This document shows, in pieces, positions 50,002 through 60,369 of a stretch of 64,000 bases of DNA; position 1 is the first letter of the stretch; every line of letters starts with the position of its first letter. The notes under the pieces are model-generated. The model was not told where the DNA came from. It saw only the letters and a list, made by a program, of their open reading frames with translations, and ran no database searches. Position numbers and translations under genes: made by a program. The stretch comes from Thalassobacillus devorans (GTDB taxonomy: Bacteria > Bacillota > Bacilli > Bacillales > Halobacillaceae): the NCBI RefSeq assembly GCF_900176565.1, contig NZ_FXEH01000006.1:930001-994000 (forward strand), written 5' to 3'.

Positions 50002-51198
50002 ATGCTGAAGGGAAAGCGGATTGTGCTCGGTGTTTCCGGGGGTATTGCCGTTTATAAAGCAAGTGCATTAACAAGTAAACTCGTACAGGCGGGGGCTGAG
50101 GTTAAAGTAATCATGACGGAGAGTGCGATGGAATTTGTCACACCCCTAACTTTCCAGGCGTTGTCACGAAATCCGGTCTATACCGATACATTTGATGAAA
50201 AAGATCCCCGGTATATTGCCCACATTGATTTAGCGGACTGGGCGGATTTATTTTTAATTGCACCTGCGACCGCAAATATCATTGGGAAGCTGGCCAATGG
50301 GATTGCAGATGATATGCTCTCCACAACCCTGCTGGCTACAGAAGCTCCGGTTTATGTAGCCCCGGCAATGAATGTACATATGTATGCCCACCCTGCTGTC
50401 ATCAAAAACATGAAGACACTGGAACAGTGGGGCTATAAATTCATTGAACCTGGTGAAGGTTATCTTGCCTGTGGCTATGTTGGCAAAGGGCGGCTGGAAG
50501 AGCCGGAAACGATTGTATCGGTGTTGGAGAAGGTCGATCGTCCCGGCTGGCTGGAAGGGAAGCGTGTACTGGTAACAGCAGGTCCGACACAAGAAAAAAT
50601 CGATCCCGTCCGATATTTCACCAATCCATCCACCGGAAAAATGGGCTTTGCCCTGGCAGAGGAAGCGGCGAGGCTGGGAGCTTCCGTAACACTGGTTGCA
50701 GGTCCAGTCCAGCTTGATACACCCCCAGGGGTCAATCGGATAGGTATCATTACTGCCGAAGAGATGTATCAGGCTGTCCACGATCGTTTTGATGCCCAGG
50801 ATATTGTCATCAAATCGGCTGCAGTGGCAGATTACCGGCCGGCAGTCACTTACGAACAAAAGATGAAAAAGCAGCCTGGCAATTATGTAGTAGAAATGGA
50901 ACGTACCAAAGATATTCTAAAAACCCTTGGCGAGGAAAAAAAGCATCAATTCCTGTTAGGGTTTGCCGCGGAAACAACCAATCCTTTAGACTATGGCAAA
51001 GAGAAGCTGGAAAAGAAAAATCTGGATGCCATCGTCGTGAACAATGTCGCAGTTGAAGGGGCGGGGTTTGGTTATGATACTAATGCAGCAGTATATATAA
51101 ACCGTAATTTTGAGGAAACGGAGCTCCCGATGATGAGTAAGCAACAATTGGCTCAACATATTTTCAATCAGATAAAGTTGGATATCACTCATGAGTAG
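50002..51198 (+). CDS. coaBC: CoaBC, phosphopantothenoylcysteine decarboxylase/synthetase
   Basis: A bifunctional coenzyme A enzyme of 398 residues. The N-terminal CoaC half is an FMN decarboxylase (VSGGIAVYKASALTSKL, PAMNVHMYAHPAV with the active-site region, and LACGYVGKGRLEEPE with the catalytic Cys). The C-terminal CoaB half couples cysteine to phosphopantothenate (TAGPTQEKIDPVRYFTNPST). The ATG at 50002 is favoured over ATG 49996 by spacing to AAAGGGAG. The end overlaps priA by 8 bp. Confidence 0.96.
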   Translation: MLKGKRIVLGVSGGIAVYKASALTSKLVQAGAEVKVIMTESAMEFVTPLTFQALSRNPVYTDTFDEKDPRYIAHIDLADWADLFLIAPATANIIGKLANGIADDMLSTTLLATEAPVYVAPAMNVHMYAHPAVIKNMKTLEQWGYKFIEPGEGYLACGYVGKGRLEEPETIVSVLEKVDRPGWLEGKRVLVTAGPTQEKIDPVRYFTNPSTGKMGFALAEEAARLGASVTLVAGPVQLDTPPGVNRIGIITAEEMYQAVHDRFDAQDIVIKSAAVADYRPAVTYEQKMKKQPGNYVVEMERTKDILKTLGEEKKHQFLLGFAAETTNPLDYGKEKLEKKNLDAIVVNNVAVEGAGFGYDTNAAVYINRNFEETELPMMSKQQLAQHIFNQIKLDITHE

Positions 51199-53608
51199 CC
51201 AGAACATTGCCCGGGTTGTTGTCGATGTACCCTCATCCCAGACGAATCGTCCCTTCGATTATCGTATTCCGGACAAGTATCAGGGGATTGTGCAGCCTGG
51301 AGTGCGAGTCATCATTCCGTTCGGTCCCCGTAAAGTGATGGGGTATGTCGTTGCATTAACGGATGAAAGTGAATTTGACAAATTAAAGCCGGTCTCGGAC
51401 GTGCTTGATTTGACCCCGATTCTTACCAGTGAACTGCTTAATCTTGGTAAGTGGCTGACCGATAAGACGCTGAGCTTTTACATTTCATCGTTTCAAGTAA
51501 TGCTGCCCCAGGTGCTGAAAGCTAAATACAAAAAAGAACTATGGCGCCTGGACGAAGAGGAACTGCCTCAGGCGTTAGAGCAGCTGTTCGCCGGCCGTGA
51601 TGTCATCGATTTTGAAGAGTTTGAACAGGCTGGCATCAGCTACCATCAATTGCAGAAGGTAGTTCATGATGGATTGATCGATGTGCATTATGAAGTGAAA
51701 AGCAAGGAAACGAAAAAGACAACCCGAATGATACAGCCTGGAAAAAGCTCCTTAGAACTGGAAGAATCTGCCGTTGATCTCCCGAAACAGGCGGTGAAAC
51801 AAAAAGAAGTCATCCACTACTTCATCGAAAATCCGGAACCGGTCTCCCAGAAACATTTGCTGGCTGAGCTGAAAACCACAAGGGCTTCGTTAAAACCATT
51901 GTTAGAAAAAGGGTTAATCGTGGAATTCAAACAGGAAGTCTACCGCGACCCTTATAAGAACAGAGAATTTGAACGAACAGACCCCTTTCCACTGACAGAG
52001 GAGCAACAAGCGGCGATAACGCCGGTACTTAAGGATATCGAAACGAATAGCCATGAAGTCATGCTGCTTCACGGGGTGACTGGCAGCGGAAAAACCGAGA
52101 TTTATCTCCAGTCGATCCAGGAAGTTATCGATAAGGGAGAAGAAGCGATTATGCTTGTTCCGGAAATCGCTTTGACACCGCAAATGGTCGAGCGCTTCAA
52201 GGGGCGGTTCGGTTCCCGTGTAGCGGTCATGCATAGTGCGTTGTCAGCGGGAGAGAAATATGATGAGTGGCGGAAGATCCAGCGGAAAGAAGTGCAAGTG
52301 GTCGTTGGCGCCCGTTCGGCTATTTTCGCCCCATTTACGAAACTGGGCATCATTATCATCGATGAAGAACACGAGACCAGTTACAAGCAGGAGGACCACC
52401 CGCGTTACCATGCCCGGGATGTAGCTATCTATCGTGGGGAGCGGCATAACTGTCCGGTTGTACTTGGAAGTGCCACACCGACACTCGAAACCTTCGCACG
52501 CGCGAAGAAAGGGAATTATCGTCTGTTGACGCTTTCGAAACGAATGAATGATGCTTCCATGCCGGAAGTTGAACTGGTCGATATGAGAGAAGAGCTGCAT
52601 GCCGGTAACAGGTCCATGTTTTCACGGGTGTTGATGGAAAAAATACAGGAACGGTTACATCGTAAGGAGCAGGTTGTCTTGTTTTTAAACCGGCGCGGCT
52701 ATTCGACCTTCGTCATGTGCCGGGATTGCGGTTATGTCAGCGAGTGCCCTCATTGCGACATTGCTCTCACCTATCATCGGAAGCAGGAGCGTTTAAAATG
52801 CCACTATTGTGGCTTTGAAGAACCTTTGCCTAGCCGCTGTCCAGAATGTGAAAGTGAATCGATCCGCTATTTTGGCACAGGGACTCAAAAGGTGGAAGAA
52901 AACCTCCAGCAGCTGCTCCCTGAGGCGAAAGTCGTTCGGATGGATGTCGATACCACCAGAAGAAAAGGCGCCCACGAAAAACTGCTCTCCCAGTTTGGGC
53001 GAGGAGAAGCGGATATCCTGCTAGGAACGCAAATGATTGCGAAGGGACTTGATTTTCAAAATGTGACACTCGTTGGGGTATTGACTGCAGATTCGCTGCT
53101 GAACCTCCCGGATTTTCGTGCAGCTGAAAAAACATTTCAACTATTGACCCAGGTCAGCGGGCGTGCAGGACGGCACTTGAAACCAGGGGAGGTAGTGGTA
53201 CAGACATACACCCCAGAACACTATAGCATTGAACTTGCGAGCCAGTATGACTATGATCAATTTTTCAATCATGAAATGAAACTGCGGAAGGCATTCCAAT
53301 ATCCGCCTTTTTATTATTTGACCCTGATTACCGTGTCCCATCCTAATCAATTGAAGGCACAGGAGGTCACTCAGAAAATATGCAAGTTCCTGAAAGGGAA
53401 ATTATCAGACAGTACCACCATCCTTGGTCCGACTCCTTCTGCGCTCGCCCGTATCAAAGATAGATATCGTTACCAATGCATGATAAAATACAAGCAAGAA
53501 CCAGAGCAGCGGAAATTATTGAAAAAAGTGCTACATTATTACGATGAAGATATCAGAAAGAATGAGCTGCAGATTTCGATTGATTTTCAACCATACCAGC
53601 TCATGTAA
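51191..53608 (+). CDS. priA: PriA, primosomal replication-restart helicase
   Basis: An 805-residue superfamily 2 DNA helicase that reloads replication forks. It has the N-terminal DNA-binding domain, Walker A GVTGSGKTEIYL, Walker B IIIDEEHETSYKQ, and paired-cysteine zinc sites between about residues 510 and 560 (CRDCGYVSECPHC, CHYCGF, CPECESE). The helicase C-domain ends GRAGRHLKPGEVVVQTYTPEH. The B. subtilis neighbour def is missing: fmt follows after only 18 bp. Confidence 0.97.
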   Translation: MSSQNIARVVVDVPSSQTNRPFDYRIPDKYQGIVQPGVRVIIPFGPRKVMGYVVALTDESEFDKLKPVSDVLDLTPILTSELLNLGKWLTDKTLSFYISSFQVMLPQVLKAKYKKELWRLDEEELPQALEQLFAGRDVIDFEEFEQAGISYHQLQKVVHDGLIDVHYEVKSKETKKTTRMIQPGKSSLELEESAVDLPKQAVKQKEVIHYFIENPEPVSQKHLLAELKTTRASLKPLLEKGLIVEFKQEVYRDPYKNREFERTDPFPLTEEQQAAITPVLKDIETNSHEVMLLHGVTGSGKTEIYLQSIQEVIDKGEEAIMLVPEIALTPQMVERFKGRFGSRVAVMHSALSAGEKYDEWRKIQRKEVQVVVGARSAIFAPFTKLGIIIIDEEHETSYKQEDHPRYHARDVAIYRGERHNCPVVLGSATPTLETFARAKKGNYRLLTLSKRMNDASMPEVELVDMREELHAGNRSMFSRVLMEKIQERLHRKEQVVLFLNRRGYSTFVMCRDCGYVSECPHCDIALTYHRKQERLKCHYCGFEEPLPSRCPECESESIRYFGTGTQKVEENLQQLLPEAKVVRMDVDTTRRKGAHEKLLSQFGRGEADILLGTQMIAKGLDFQNVTLVGVLTADSLLNLPDFRAAEKTFQLLTQVSGRAGRHLKPGEVVVQTYTPEHYSIELASQYDYDQFFNHEMKLRKAFQYPPFYYLTLITVSHPNQLKAQEVTQKICKFLKGKLSDSTTILGPTPSALARIKDRYRYQCMIKYKQEPEQRKLLKKVLHYYDEDIRKNELQISIDFQPYQLM

Positions 53609-53626
53609 AGAAGGGAGCCGCCAATC

Positions 53627-54574
53627 ATGACAAAAATCGCATTCATGGGAACACCAGACTTTGCTGTTCCCGTTTTAGAACAACTAATCACAGACGGTTA
53701 TGAGGTTGTACTGGCCGTTACACAGCCGGATCGGCCAAAAGGGAGAAAGCGGGTAATGACCCCCCCTCCAGTAAAAACAGCAGCCGAGAAGCACGGCATC
53801 CCTGTATTTCAGCCGGAAAAAATAAAAAATGAGTACGAGAAGGTGCTGGCGTATGAACCGGATCTCATTGTAACCGCAGCTTTCGGTCAGATATTGCCGA
53901 AAGATTTGCTTGAAGCACCAAAGCATGGATGTATCAATGTGCATGCTTCTTTATTACCCGAACTTCGCGGTGGTGCCCCTATCCACTACGCGATTTTACA
54001 AGGGAAAAAAAAGACGGGGATCACCATCATGTACATGGCGGAGAAACTTGATGCTGGTGATATTCTCTCACAAGTAAAAGTAACGATCGAAGAAGATGAC
54101 CACGTCGGTTCACTCCATGACAAACTGTCTCTTGCCGGCGCAGAACTTCTTCATGAGACCCTGCCAAAGCTTTTAAACGGAGAGCTGGAGCCGAAGAAGC
54201 AGGATGAAACGTTCGTCACCTTCGCTTCCAATATCAAACGGGAGCAGGAAGAGATCAACTGGACAAATGACTATGAGACCGTTTATAACCAGATTCGCGG
54301 TCTGCACCCATGGCCTGTCGCCTACACCTATTGGAAGGGAAAGCCGATGAAAGTATGGTGGGGAGAAAAAGTGGCTGCACCTGGGAAAGGTGAACCTGGT
54401 GAAGTAACGGATGTACAGGAAGACGGCTTTGTCGTCATGACCGGTGATGAGAACGGAATTAAAATAACAGAACTGCAGCCAACGGGAAAAAAACGCATGT
54501 CTGCTGCTGATTTCCTGAATGGCGCAGGAAGTAAATTACAGCGTGGGGATAAGTTAGGAGAAGGCAATGAGTAA
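53627..54574 (+). CDS. fmt: Fmt, methionyl-tRNA formyltransferase
   Basis: A 315-residue enzyme that formylates initiator Met-tRNA using 10-formyl-tetrahydrofolate. The catalytic segment [19 protein letters not shown] with the conserved Asn-His pair (INVHASLLP) and a downstream Asp ([11 protein letters not shown]) is present, and the C-terminal OB-type tRNA domain follows. AAGGGAG precedes the ATG. The end overlaps rsmB by 8 bp. Confidence 0.97.
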   Translation: MTKIAFMGTPDFAVPVLEQLITDGYEVVLAVTQPDRPKGRKRVMTPPPVKTAAEKHGIPVFQPEKIKNEYEKVLAYEPDLIVTAAFGQILPKDLLEAPKHGCINVHASLLPELRGGAPIHYAILQGKKKTGITIMYMAEKLDAGDILSQVKVTIEEDDHVGSLHDKLSLAGAELLHETLPKLLNGELEPKKQDETFVTFASNIKREQEEINWTNDYETVYNQIRGLHPWPVAYTYWKGKPMKVWWGEKVAAPGKGEPGEVTDVQEDGFVVMTGDENGIKITELQPTGKKRMSAADFLNGAGSKLQRGDKLGEGNE

Positions 54575-55916
54575 ATTTGTATTACGGGAAACCGCCCTGG
54601 ATTTATTGACCAGGATCGGTGAACAAGGCGGTTTCAGTCACGTATTGATTGACCGGGCGATGAAACAGGAAGAGCTCATGGAGCGGGACGGAGCACTTTT
54701 GACAGAAATTGTTTATGGAACCTTGCAGCACCGCAATCTTTTAGCCTATTATGTTGATGACCGTCTCAAAGGAAAGAAGAAGCTGCGTCCCTGGGTGAAG
54801 TGGCTGCTCTATATGTCGGTGTATCAAATGCAGTTTTTAAATAAGGTACCCGACCATGCCATTATTCATGAAGCTGTAGAAATAGCCAAAAAAAGAGGCC
54901 ACAAAGGAATCGCTTCTCTCGTCAATGGCGTACTTCGTAACATACAGCGGGAAGGAGTCCCGGACACAAGTAAAATCGAAGACCCGATCCGTCGGCTTGC
55001 CATTGAAACCAGTCACCCGGAATGGCTGGTAGCCAGTTGGGTGGATATGTACGGATTAGAAACGACGAGCGACATGTGTCATACGAACCTTACTCACAAA
55101 ACGGTCAGTGTCCGTGTCCAGCCGATGAAAGCGGACAGGCGTGAGGTAATGGAACAACTGATGAACGAGGGCTTTGAGGTATCGCCTTCGATGCTCTCGG
55201 GGCAAGGTATTTTAATCCATAAAGGCAACATACTAAAGCATGATTTATTTCATAATGGGACCCTTACGATTCAGGATCAAAGCTCGATGCTGGTGGGAGA
55301 AATGATGGACGTGAATCCTGGGATGACCGTGCTTGATGCCTGCAGCGCTCCTGGGGGAAAGACTACCCATATAGCTGAAAAAATGCAAAATGAAGGGAAC
55401 GTCATCGCTTACGACCTTCATGCCAAAAAAGCAAAACTGGTGGCTGAAAAGGCGAAACAGCTTGATCTCTCTATCATAACCGCCGGACAGGCCGACAGCA
55501 GAGCTCTCGGTGACAAACATAAGCCGGAAAGCTTTGACAGGATTCTCCTGGATGCCCCTTGTTCCGGGCTTGGCGTGTTGCGCAGCAAGCCGGACATTAA
55601 ATACCATAAACAAGAAAAAGATATCCTGGTGCTATCCTCCATACAGGATGAATTGCTGGAGAGTATGGCCCCATTGTTGAAGAAGGACGGCAAACTCGTT
55701 TATAGTACATGTACAGTAGATGCTCGTGAAAATGAGCAGGTCATTGAGCGGTTTTTGACCAACCACCCGGAATATATCGTCGACCCTGCTTTCAGAAACG
55801 ATCTCCCTGATGAACTGAAGGAGGCGCCGGGGCTGAGTGACTATGGCTTGCAGCTTTTCCCCCAGCACTATGATACAGATGGGTTCTTTCTGACGAGATT
55901 GCTTAAACAAAGCTAG
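54567..55916 (+). CDS. rsmB: RsmB, 16S rRNA m5C967 methyltransferase
   Basis: A 449-residue protein with an N-terminal NusB-like RNA-binding domain (residues 1-140) and a SAM-dependent m5C methyltransferase domain. The SAM site is [17 protein letters not shown], followed by [14 protein letters not shown] and the catalytic [12 protein letters not shown]. It methylates C967 of 16S rRNA (E. coli numbering). In B. subtilis rlmN follows; here prpC follows after 44 bp. Confidence 0.95.
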   Translation: MSKFVLRETALDLLTRIGEQGGFSHVLIDRAMKQEELMERDGALLTEIVYGTLQHRNLLAYYVDDRLKGKKKLRPWVKWLLYMSVYQMQFLNKVPDHAIIHEAVEIAKKRGHKGIASLVNGVLRNIQREGVPDTSKIEDPIRRLAIETSHPEWLVASWVDMYGLETTSDMCHTNLTHKTVSVRVQPMKADRREVMEQLMNEGFEVSPSMLSGQGILIHKGNILKHDLFHNGTLTIQDQSSMLVGEMMDVNPGMTVLDACSAPGGKTTHIAEKMQNEGNVIAYDLHAKKAKLVAEKAKQLDLSIITAGQADSRALGDKHKPESFDRILLDAPCSGLGVLRSKPDIKYHKQEKDILVLSSIQDELLESMAPLLKKDGKLVYSTCTVDARENEQVIERFLTNHPEYIVDPAFRNDLPDELKEAPGLSDYGLQLFPQHYDTDGFFLTRLLKQS

Positions 55917-55960
55917 AATAACCTATAAAAAAATTTTGTATTTGAAGACGAGGTGAAAGG

Positions 55961-56719
55961 ATGAACGGGTACTTTTTGACCGATAGAGGCCAGGTGAGAA
56001 ACCATAATGAAGACGCGGGCGGCCTCTTTGTTAACGGCCGTCACCAGACTCTCGCAGTAGTAGCGGACGGGATGGGCGGTCACCGTGCAGGAGATGTGGC
56101 TAGTGAAATGGCCACTTCTTATTTACATAACCATTGGCAGAGTGCCGAAAAAATAACTTCACCGGAGCAGGCGGAAGAATGGCTGAAACAGGCCATCCAT
56201 TCCATCAACCAGACGATATTAGACCATTCCACTACAAATGAAGAATGTAAAGGGATGGGTACGACGGTTGTAGCAGCCATATGTACGAATGAATTTGTAA
56301 CCATTGCCCATATTGGAGACAGCAGATGTTATTTAGCCAATCAATATGGATTCAAGCAGGTGACAGAGGACCATTCATTAGTGAACGAACTTGTCCGATC
56401 CGGCCAAATTACTAAAGAGGATGCGGAACAGCATCCACGGAAGAACGTTTTACTGAAGGCGCTTGGTACGGAACCGGAACTGTCTATTGATGTCCAGTCG
56501 ATAGGCTGGGAAAAAGAAGATGTTTTACTGTTATGCAGTGATGGACTGACGAACAAATTAACAGATGAAGAATTATATGACCTTGTCAAACACCCGCTTG
56601 AACTGGAAGAAGCTGCAAACAGGCTGGTTACTATCGCGAATGAAAGAGGCGGAGAAGATAACATTACCTTGGCACTCGTGCATTATGATCACCCCAATGA
56701 GAAAGAGGGTGGCATGTAA
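55961..56719 (+). CDS. prpC: PrpC, PP2C-type serine/threonine phosphatase
   Basis: A 252-residue PPM phosphatase with the metal-binding motifs TDRGQVRNHNEDAGG, VVADGMGGHRAGDVASE, AHIGDSRCYL, CSDGLTNKLTDEEL and GGEDNITLALVHY. It reverses phosphorylation by PrkC, encoded right after it with a 1-bp overlap, including the EF-G and other targets known in B. subtilis. Cytoplasmic. Confidence 0.96.
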   Translation: MNGYFLTDRGQVRNHNEDAGGLFVNGRHQTLAVVADGMGGHRAGDVASEMATSYLHNHWQSAEKITSPEQAEEWLKQAIHSINQTILDHSTTNEECKGMGTTVVAAICTNEFVTIAHIGDSRCYLANQYGFKQVTEDHSLVNELVRSGQITKEDAEQHPRKNVLLKALGTEPELSIDVQSIGWEKEDVLLLCSDGLTNKLTDEELYDLVKHPLELEEAANRLVTIANERGGEDNITLALVHYDHPNEKEGGM

Positions 56720-58776
56720 TGTTGAACAACCGCCTGTTGAACGAGCGGTATCTGGTTAAAGAAATGATCGGCGGCGGTGGGATGGCGAACGTTTATTTAG
56801 CTGAAGACACCATTCTTGAGCGGGATGTTGCCATCAAAGTGCTTCGTCTGGAATATGGAAACGATGAAGAATTCATTGCAAGGTTCCACCGGGAGGCACA
56901 ATCAGCAACAAGTCTTTCTCATCCCAATATAGTGAATATCTATGATGTAGGCGAAGAAGATGACATTTATTATATGGTCATGGAACATATCGACGGGATG
57001 ACATTGAAGAAATACATACAGCTGAACAGTCCTGTAGATGTTTCCGATGCCATTGCTATCATGCAGCAAGTGACATCCGCAATCGCTCATGCCCATGAGA
57101 ACGGAATTGTCCACCGGGACATCAAACCAGAAAACATTTTGATCGATCATTTTGGACAAGTAAAAGTAACCGATTTTGGTATAGCGATGGCACTTAGTGC
57201 TACAGCGCTCACCCAAACGAATTCAATCCTTGGCTCGGTCCACTACCTTTCACCGGAACAGGCCAGGGGAGGCGTTGCTACCAAAAAATCAGATATTTAT
57301 TCCATGGGAATCGTATTATTTGAATTATTGACTGGCAGGCTCCCATTTTCTGGTGAATCGGCGGTTTCGGTGGCATTGAAACACCTTCAAAATGATACAC
57401 CTTCCATGAAGCGTTGGTACCCTGACCTGCCGCAGAGCGTGGAAAACGTTGTCTTGAAGTCGACTGCCAAAGATCCGCTGCAACGGTATGGCAACGCCCA
57501 TGAGATGGAAATGGATTTAGAAACATCGCTGGACCCTGCAAGAAAAGATGAAGCTCCTTTCACTATTGATGAGGATGATATAGACGAAAAAACGAAAGCG
57601 ATCCCCGTCATTACAAAAGAAGCATTCGAAAATCATCACAGTGATGAAACAATCGTCCACACCAATGGAAACAGCCATGGTACCAAGCCAGTACCGATCA
57701 TGAATGAACAGCCCCGGGAAAATTCAGAAGAACTGAAAGAGAAGAAGAAAAAGAAAAAGAAAAAGAAGGTTTGGCCTTGGCTGCTGACAATATTTCTAGT
57801 GCTGCTGGCTGGCGGCATTGCCGCGTTATTGCTAATACCGGGATTGTTAGAGCCGAAAGATGTTGAAATGATCGATGTGACTGGGATGGAATATGAAGAA
57901 GCGTTTAGTGAACTTAGAAACTTGAATCTGCAAGTCGAAAGAAAAACGGAGTACTCCGATACAGTAGAAGAGGGATATGTGGTTAGAACGAACCCTGAGG
58001 CAGGGAAGACGATCAAAGAGGGATCGACCGTGACCGTTTTTTCCAGCGATGGAAAAGAGACCGCGACTTTTGGCGACTATGTCGGTGAGGATTTTGAAAA
58101 AGTTAAGACCGAGTTGGAGGAAAATGGCTATGCCAGTGTAAGAAGCATCCAGGAGCGTTCCACGGAATATCCTGCCGGGACCATTATCGAACAGATCCAG
58201 CCCCAGCCGGATGAAGACGTAGTTCCTGAAGATACCCGGGTCATCTTTGAAGTCAGTGCTGGTCCGCCTACTGTCATGTTACAGGATTTAAGGGGGCGTT
58301 CACAGGCTGATGCGGAAAGGTATTTAGAAGAGAACAACCTCGGGGTCGAAGTAGAAGAATCTTTTTCCGATAGTACCGGAGAAGGACTGGTCATGTCCCA
58401 GAAGCCAGACCCATACCAGGAAGTGAATGAAGGCTCGACTGTTACGATTGTCATTTCCAAAGGCCCGGAAGCGAAGCCGCATACTAAAACGGTGACGGTC
58501 GAGGTTCCTTACGAGCCGGCACAGGAAGAAACAGATGAAGAAGAGAATACAGACGAACAAGGACAGGATGAAAATAACGAAGAAGAACCACAGGAACAGG
58601 AAGTAATCATCTATGTGAATGATATGGAAAATGATATCTCCGAAGTTTACGAAAAAACGATGATAACAGAAGATACAGAATTTGATATCGAGTTGATTAT
58701 TGCCCCTGGCTCAGAAGCAAGTTACCGAGTTGTACGAGATGGAGAAACAGTTGCCGAAGAAACGGTTGCATATTAG
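56719..58776 (+). CDS. prkC: PrkC, PASTA-domain eukaryotic-type Ser/Thr kinase
   Basis: A 685-residue membrane kinase. The N-terminal kinase domain has GGGGMANVYLAED, catalytic HRDIKPENIL (about residue 133) and DFGIA. A run of ten lysines (KEKKKKKKKKKKV region) precedes the membrane segment at about 350-376. Three PASTA domains (about 378-580) follow outside, then an unusual Glu/Asp/Gln-rich linker and a C-terminal beta-rich piece. PASTA domains sense muropeptides and drive spore germination in B. subtilis. The protein is longer than B. subtilis PrkC (648), mainly through the acidic linker. Confidence 0.96.
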   Translation: MLNNRLLNERYLVKEMIGGGGMANVYLAEDTILERDVAIKVLRLEYGNDEEFIARFHREAQSATSLSHPNIVNIYDVGEEDDIYYMVMEHIDGMTLKKYIQLNSPVDVSDAIAIMQQVTSAIAHAHENGIVHRDIKPENILIDHFGQVKVTDFGIAMALSATALTQTNSILGSVHYLSPEQARGGVATKKSDIYSMGIVLFELLTGRLPFSGESAVSVALKHLQNDTPSMKRWYPDLPQSVENVVLKSTAKDPLQRYGNAHEMEMDLETSLDPARKDEAPFTIDEDDIDEKTKAIPVITKEAFENHHSDETIVHTNGNSHGTKPVPIMNEQPRENSEELKEKKKKKKKKKVWPWLLTIFLVLLAGGIAALLLIPGLLEPKDVEMIDVTGMEYEEAFSELRNLNLQVERKTEYSDTVEEGYVVRTNPEAGKTIKEGSTVTVFSSDGKETATFGDYVGEDFEKVKTELEENGYASVRSIQERSTEYPAGTIIEQIQPQPDEDVVPEDTRVIFEVSAGPPTVMLQDLRGRSQADAERYLEENNLGVEVEESFSDSTGEGLVMSQKPDPYQEVNEGSTVTIVISKGPEAKPHTKTVTVEVPYEPAQEETDEEENTDEQGQDENNEEEPQEQEVIIYVNDMENDISEVYEKTMITEDTEFDIELIIAPGSEASYRVVRDGETVAEETVAY

Positions 58777-58788
58777 GATGGTGAAAAA

Positions 58789-59664
58789 ATGCCAGTAGGA
58801 AAAATAATAAAAGCGTTGAGCGGCTTCTATTATGTCTATTCAGACGGAGAAGTTTATCAGTGTAGAGGAAGAGGCGTATTCCGGAAGCAAAAGATCACTC
58901 CGCTGGTAGGTGATGAAGTCACGTTTGAAGCGGAAAACCAACAGGAGGGCTATGTGCTTTCTATTGAAGACCGGAGGAACGAACTGGTACGCCCGCCAAT
59001 CGCCAACGTGGATCAAGCATTAATCATGACTTCTGCCAAGAACCCGGATTTCAACCCTTTGCTGCTGGACCGTTTTCTTGTCCTGATTGAAGCGAACCGT
59101 ATTGAACCTTTGATTGTCATCTCAAAGGTTGATGGAGCGGAAGAAAAAGAGAAGATCAGAGCGTTTCAAGCCATCTACGAGAGAATCGGCTATCCCGTCA
59201 TCCTTACGTCTAAGGAAACAGATATGGCACTCGATCAAATTGAAAAACATTTGACTGACAAGATCACCGTAGTTGCTGGTCAGTCAGGTGTAGGAAAATC
59301 CACTCTCTTGAATCACCTGGATCCTGCTTTGGCTATTGAAACCAATGAGATCTCAGAAAGTCTCGGTCGTGGGAAACACACAACCCGCCATGTAGAACTA
59401 TTTGAAATTGCAGGTGGGCTGGTAGCTGATACGCCTGGGTTCAGCTCATTGGAGTTTCAGGACCTGGAAGAAGATCAGCTGCCGGAATGTTTCCCGGAAT
59501 TCCGGGAAGTACAGCATTTATGCAAATTCAGAGGCTGTCTCCATAAAAAAGAGCCGAAATGCGCCGTAAAAGCTGCTGTAGATAATGAAGAGATATCAAG
59601 CCAGCGTTACGACCATTACTTACAGTTTTTAGAAGAAATCCAAACCAGAAAGCCGAGGTATTGA
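58789..59664 (+). CDS. rsgA: RsgA (CpgA), circularly permuted ribosome-assembly GTPase
   Basis: A 291-residue GTPase needed for 30S maturation. An N-terminal OB-fold ([20 protein letters not shown]) precedes the permuted GTPase order: G4 ([10 protein letters not shown]) before G1 ([14 protein letters not shown]) and G3 (DTPGFSS). A C-terminal zinc motif C...H.C is seen in [15 protein letters not shown]. It lies 12 bp after prkC, and CpgA is a PrkC substrate in B. subtilis. Confidence 0.95.
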   Translation: MPVGKIIKALSGFYYVYSDGEVYQCRGRGVFRKQKITPLVGDEVTFEAENQQEGYVLSIEDRRNELVRPPIANVDQALIMTSAKNPDFNPLLLDRFLVLIEANRIEPLIVISKVDGAEEKEKIRAFQAIYERIGYPVILTSKETDMALDQIEKHLTDKITVVAGQSGVGKSTLLNHLDPALAIETNEISESLGRGKHTTRHVELFEIAGGLVADTPGFSSLEFQDLEEDQLPECFPEFREVQHLCKFRGCLHKKEPKCAVKAAVDNEEISSQRYDHYLQFLEEIQTRKPRY

Positions 59665-59666
59665 CT

Positions 59667-60317
59667 ATGACAAAGATAGCACCTTCTATATTGTCTGCAG
59701 ACTTTGCAAAGCTGGGACAGGAAATCGAAGAAGTAGTGAATGGAGGAGCGGACTACATCCATATTGATGTGATGGATGGACATTTCGTTCCCAATATCAC
59801 CATCGGCCCATTAATTGTCGATGCTGTCCGTCCAGTTACGGATCTTCCATTAGATGTTCACTTAATGATAGAAAATGCCGAACAATACGTTGAAGCATTC
59901 GCAAAAGCAGGCGCTGACATTATTACCGTACATCAGGAAGCGAATGTACACCTGCATCGCACCATTCAATTGATCAAAAGTCATGGCGTGAAAGCAGGCG
60001 TTGTCATTAATCCGGCGACCCCCGCAGAAACGATCAAACCAATTCTTCAGGATGTCGATCTCGTATTGTTGATGACGGTCAACCCTGGTTTCGGCGGGCA
60101 ATCTTTCATTGACTCCGTCGTGCCTAAGATACAACAGATCTCCCATTGGAGAAAAGAATTGGGGTTATCCTTTGAAATAGAAATTGATGGAGGGGTCAAC
60201 AAAGATACAGCCCGCACCTGTGTGGAAGCTGGTGCTGATGTACTGGTTGCCGGTAGTGCCGTCTTCAATAAAGAAGACAGAAAAGCAGCCATTGATGCGA
60301 TCAAGAACGCCTATTAA
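59667..60317 (+). CDS. rpe: Rpe, ribulose-phosphate 3-epimerase
   Basis: A 216-residue TIM-barrel enzyme of the pentose phosphate pathway (ribulose-5-phosphate to xylulose-5-phosphate). Motifs are [29 protein letters not shown] with metal His/Asp, [26 protein letters not shown] and [11 protein letters not shown]. The ATG at 59667 is preferred because GAGGT lies 7 bp upstream; an in-frame TTG at 59661 overlaps the rsgA stop. Confidence 0.96.
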   Translation: MTKIAPSILSADFAKLGQEIEEVVNGGADYIHIDVMDGHFVPNITIGPLIVDAVRPVTDLPLDVHLMIENAEQYVEAFAKAGADIITVHQEANVHLHRTIQLIKSHGVKAGVVINPATPAETIKPILQDVDLVLLMTVNPGFGGQSFIDSVVPKIQQISHWRKELGLSFEIEIDGGVNKDTARTCVEAGADVLVAGSAVFNKEDRKAAIDAIKNAY

Positions 60318-60322
60318 TCAGA

Positions 60323-60346
60323 CAGCCGCACATGGTGCGGCTGTTT
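60323..60346 (+). terminator. Short hairpin between rpe and thiN
   Basis: CAGCCGCAC (60323-60331) pairs perfectly with GTGCGGCTG (60335-60343) around a 3-nt loop, followed by TTT. The weak T-run suggests partial termination or attenuation before thiN. Confidence 0.6.
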
Positions 60347-60369
60347 CCATTCAGTGAGGAGTGTGGCAG

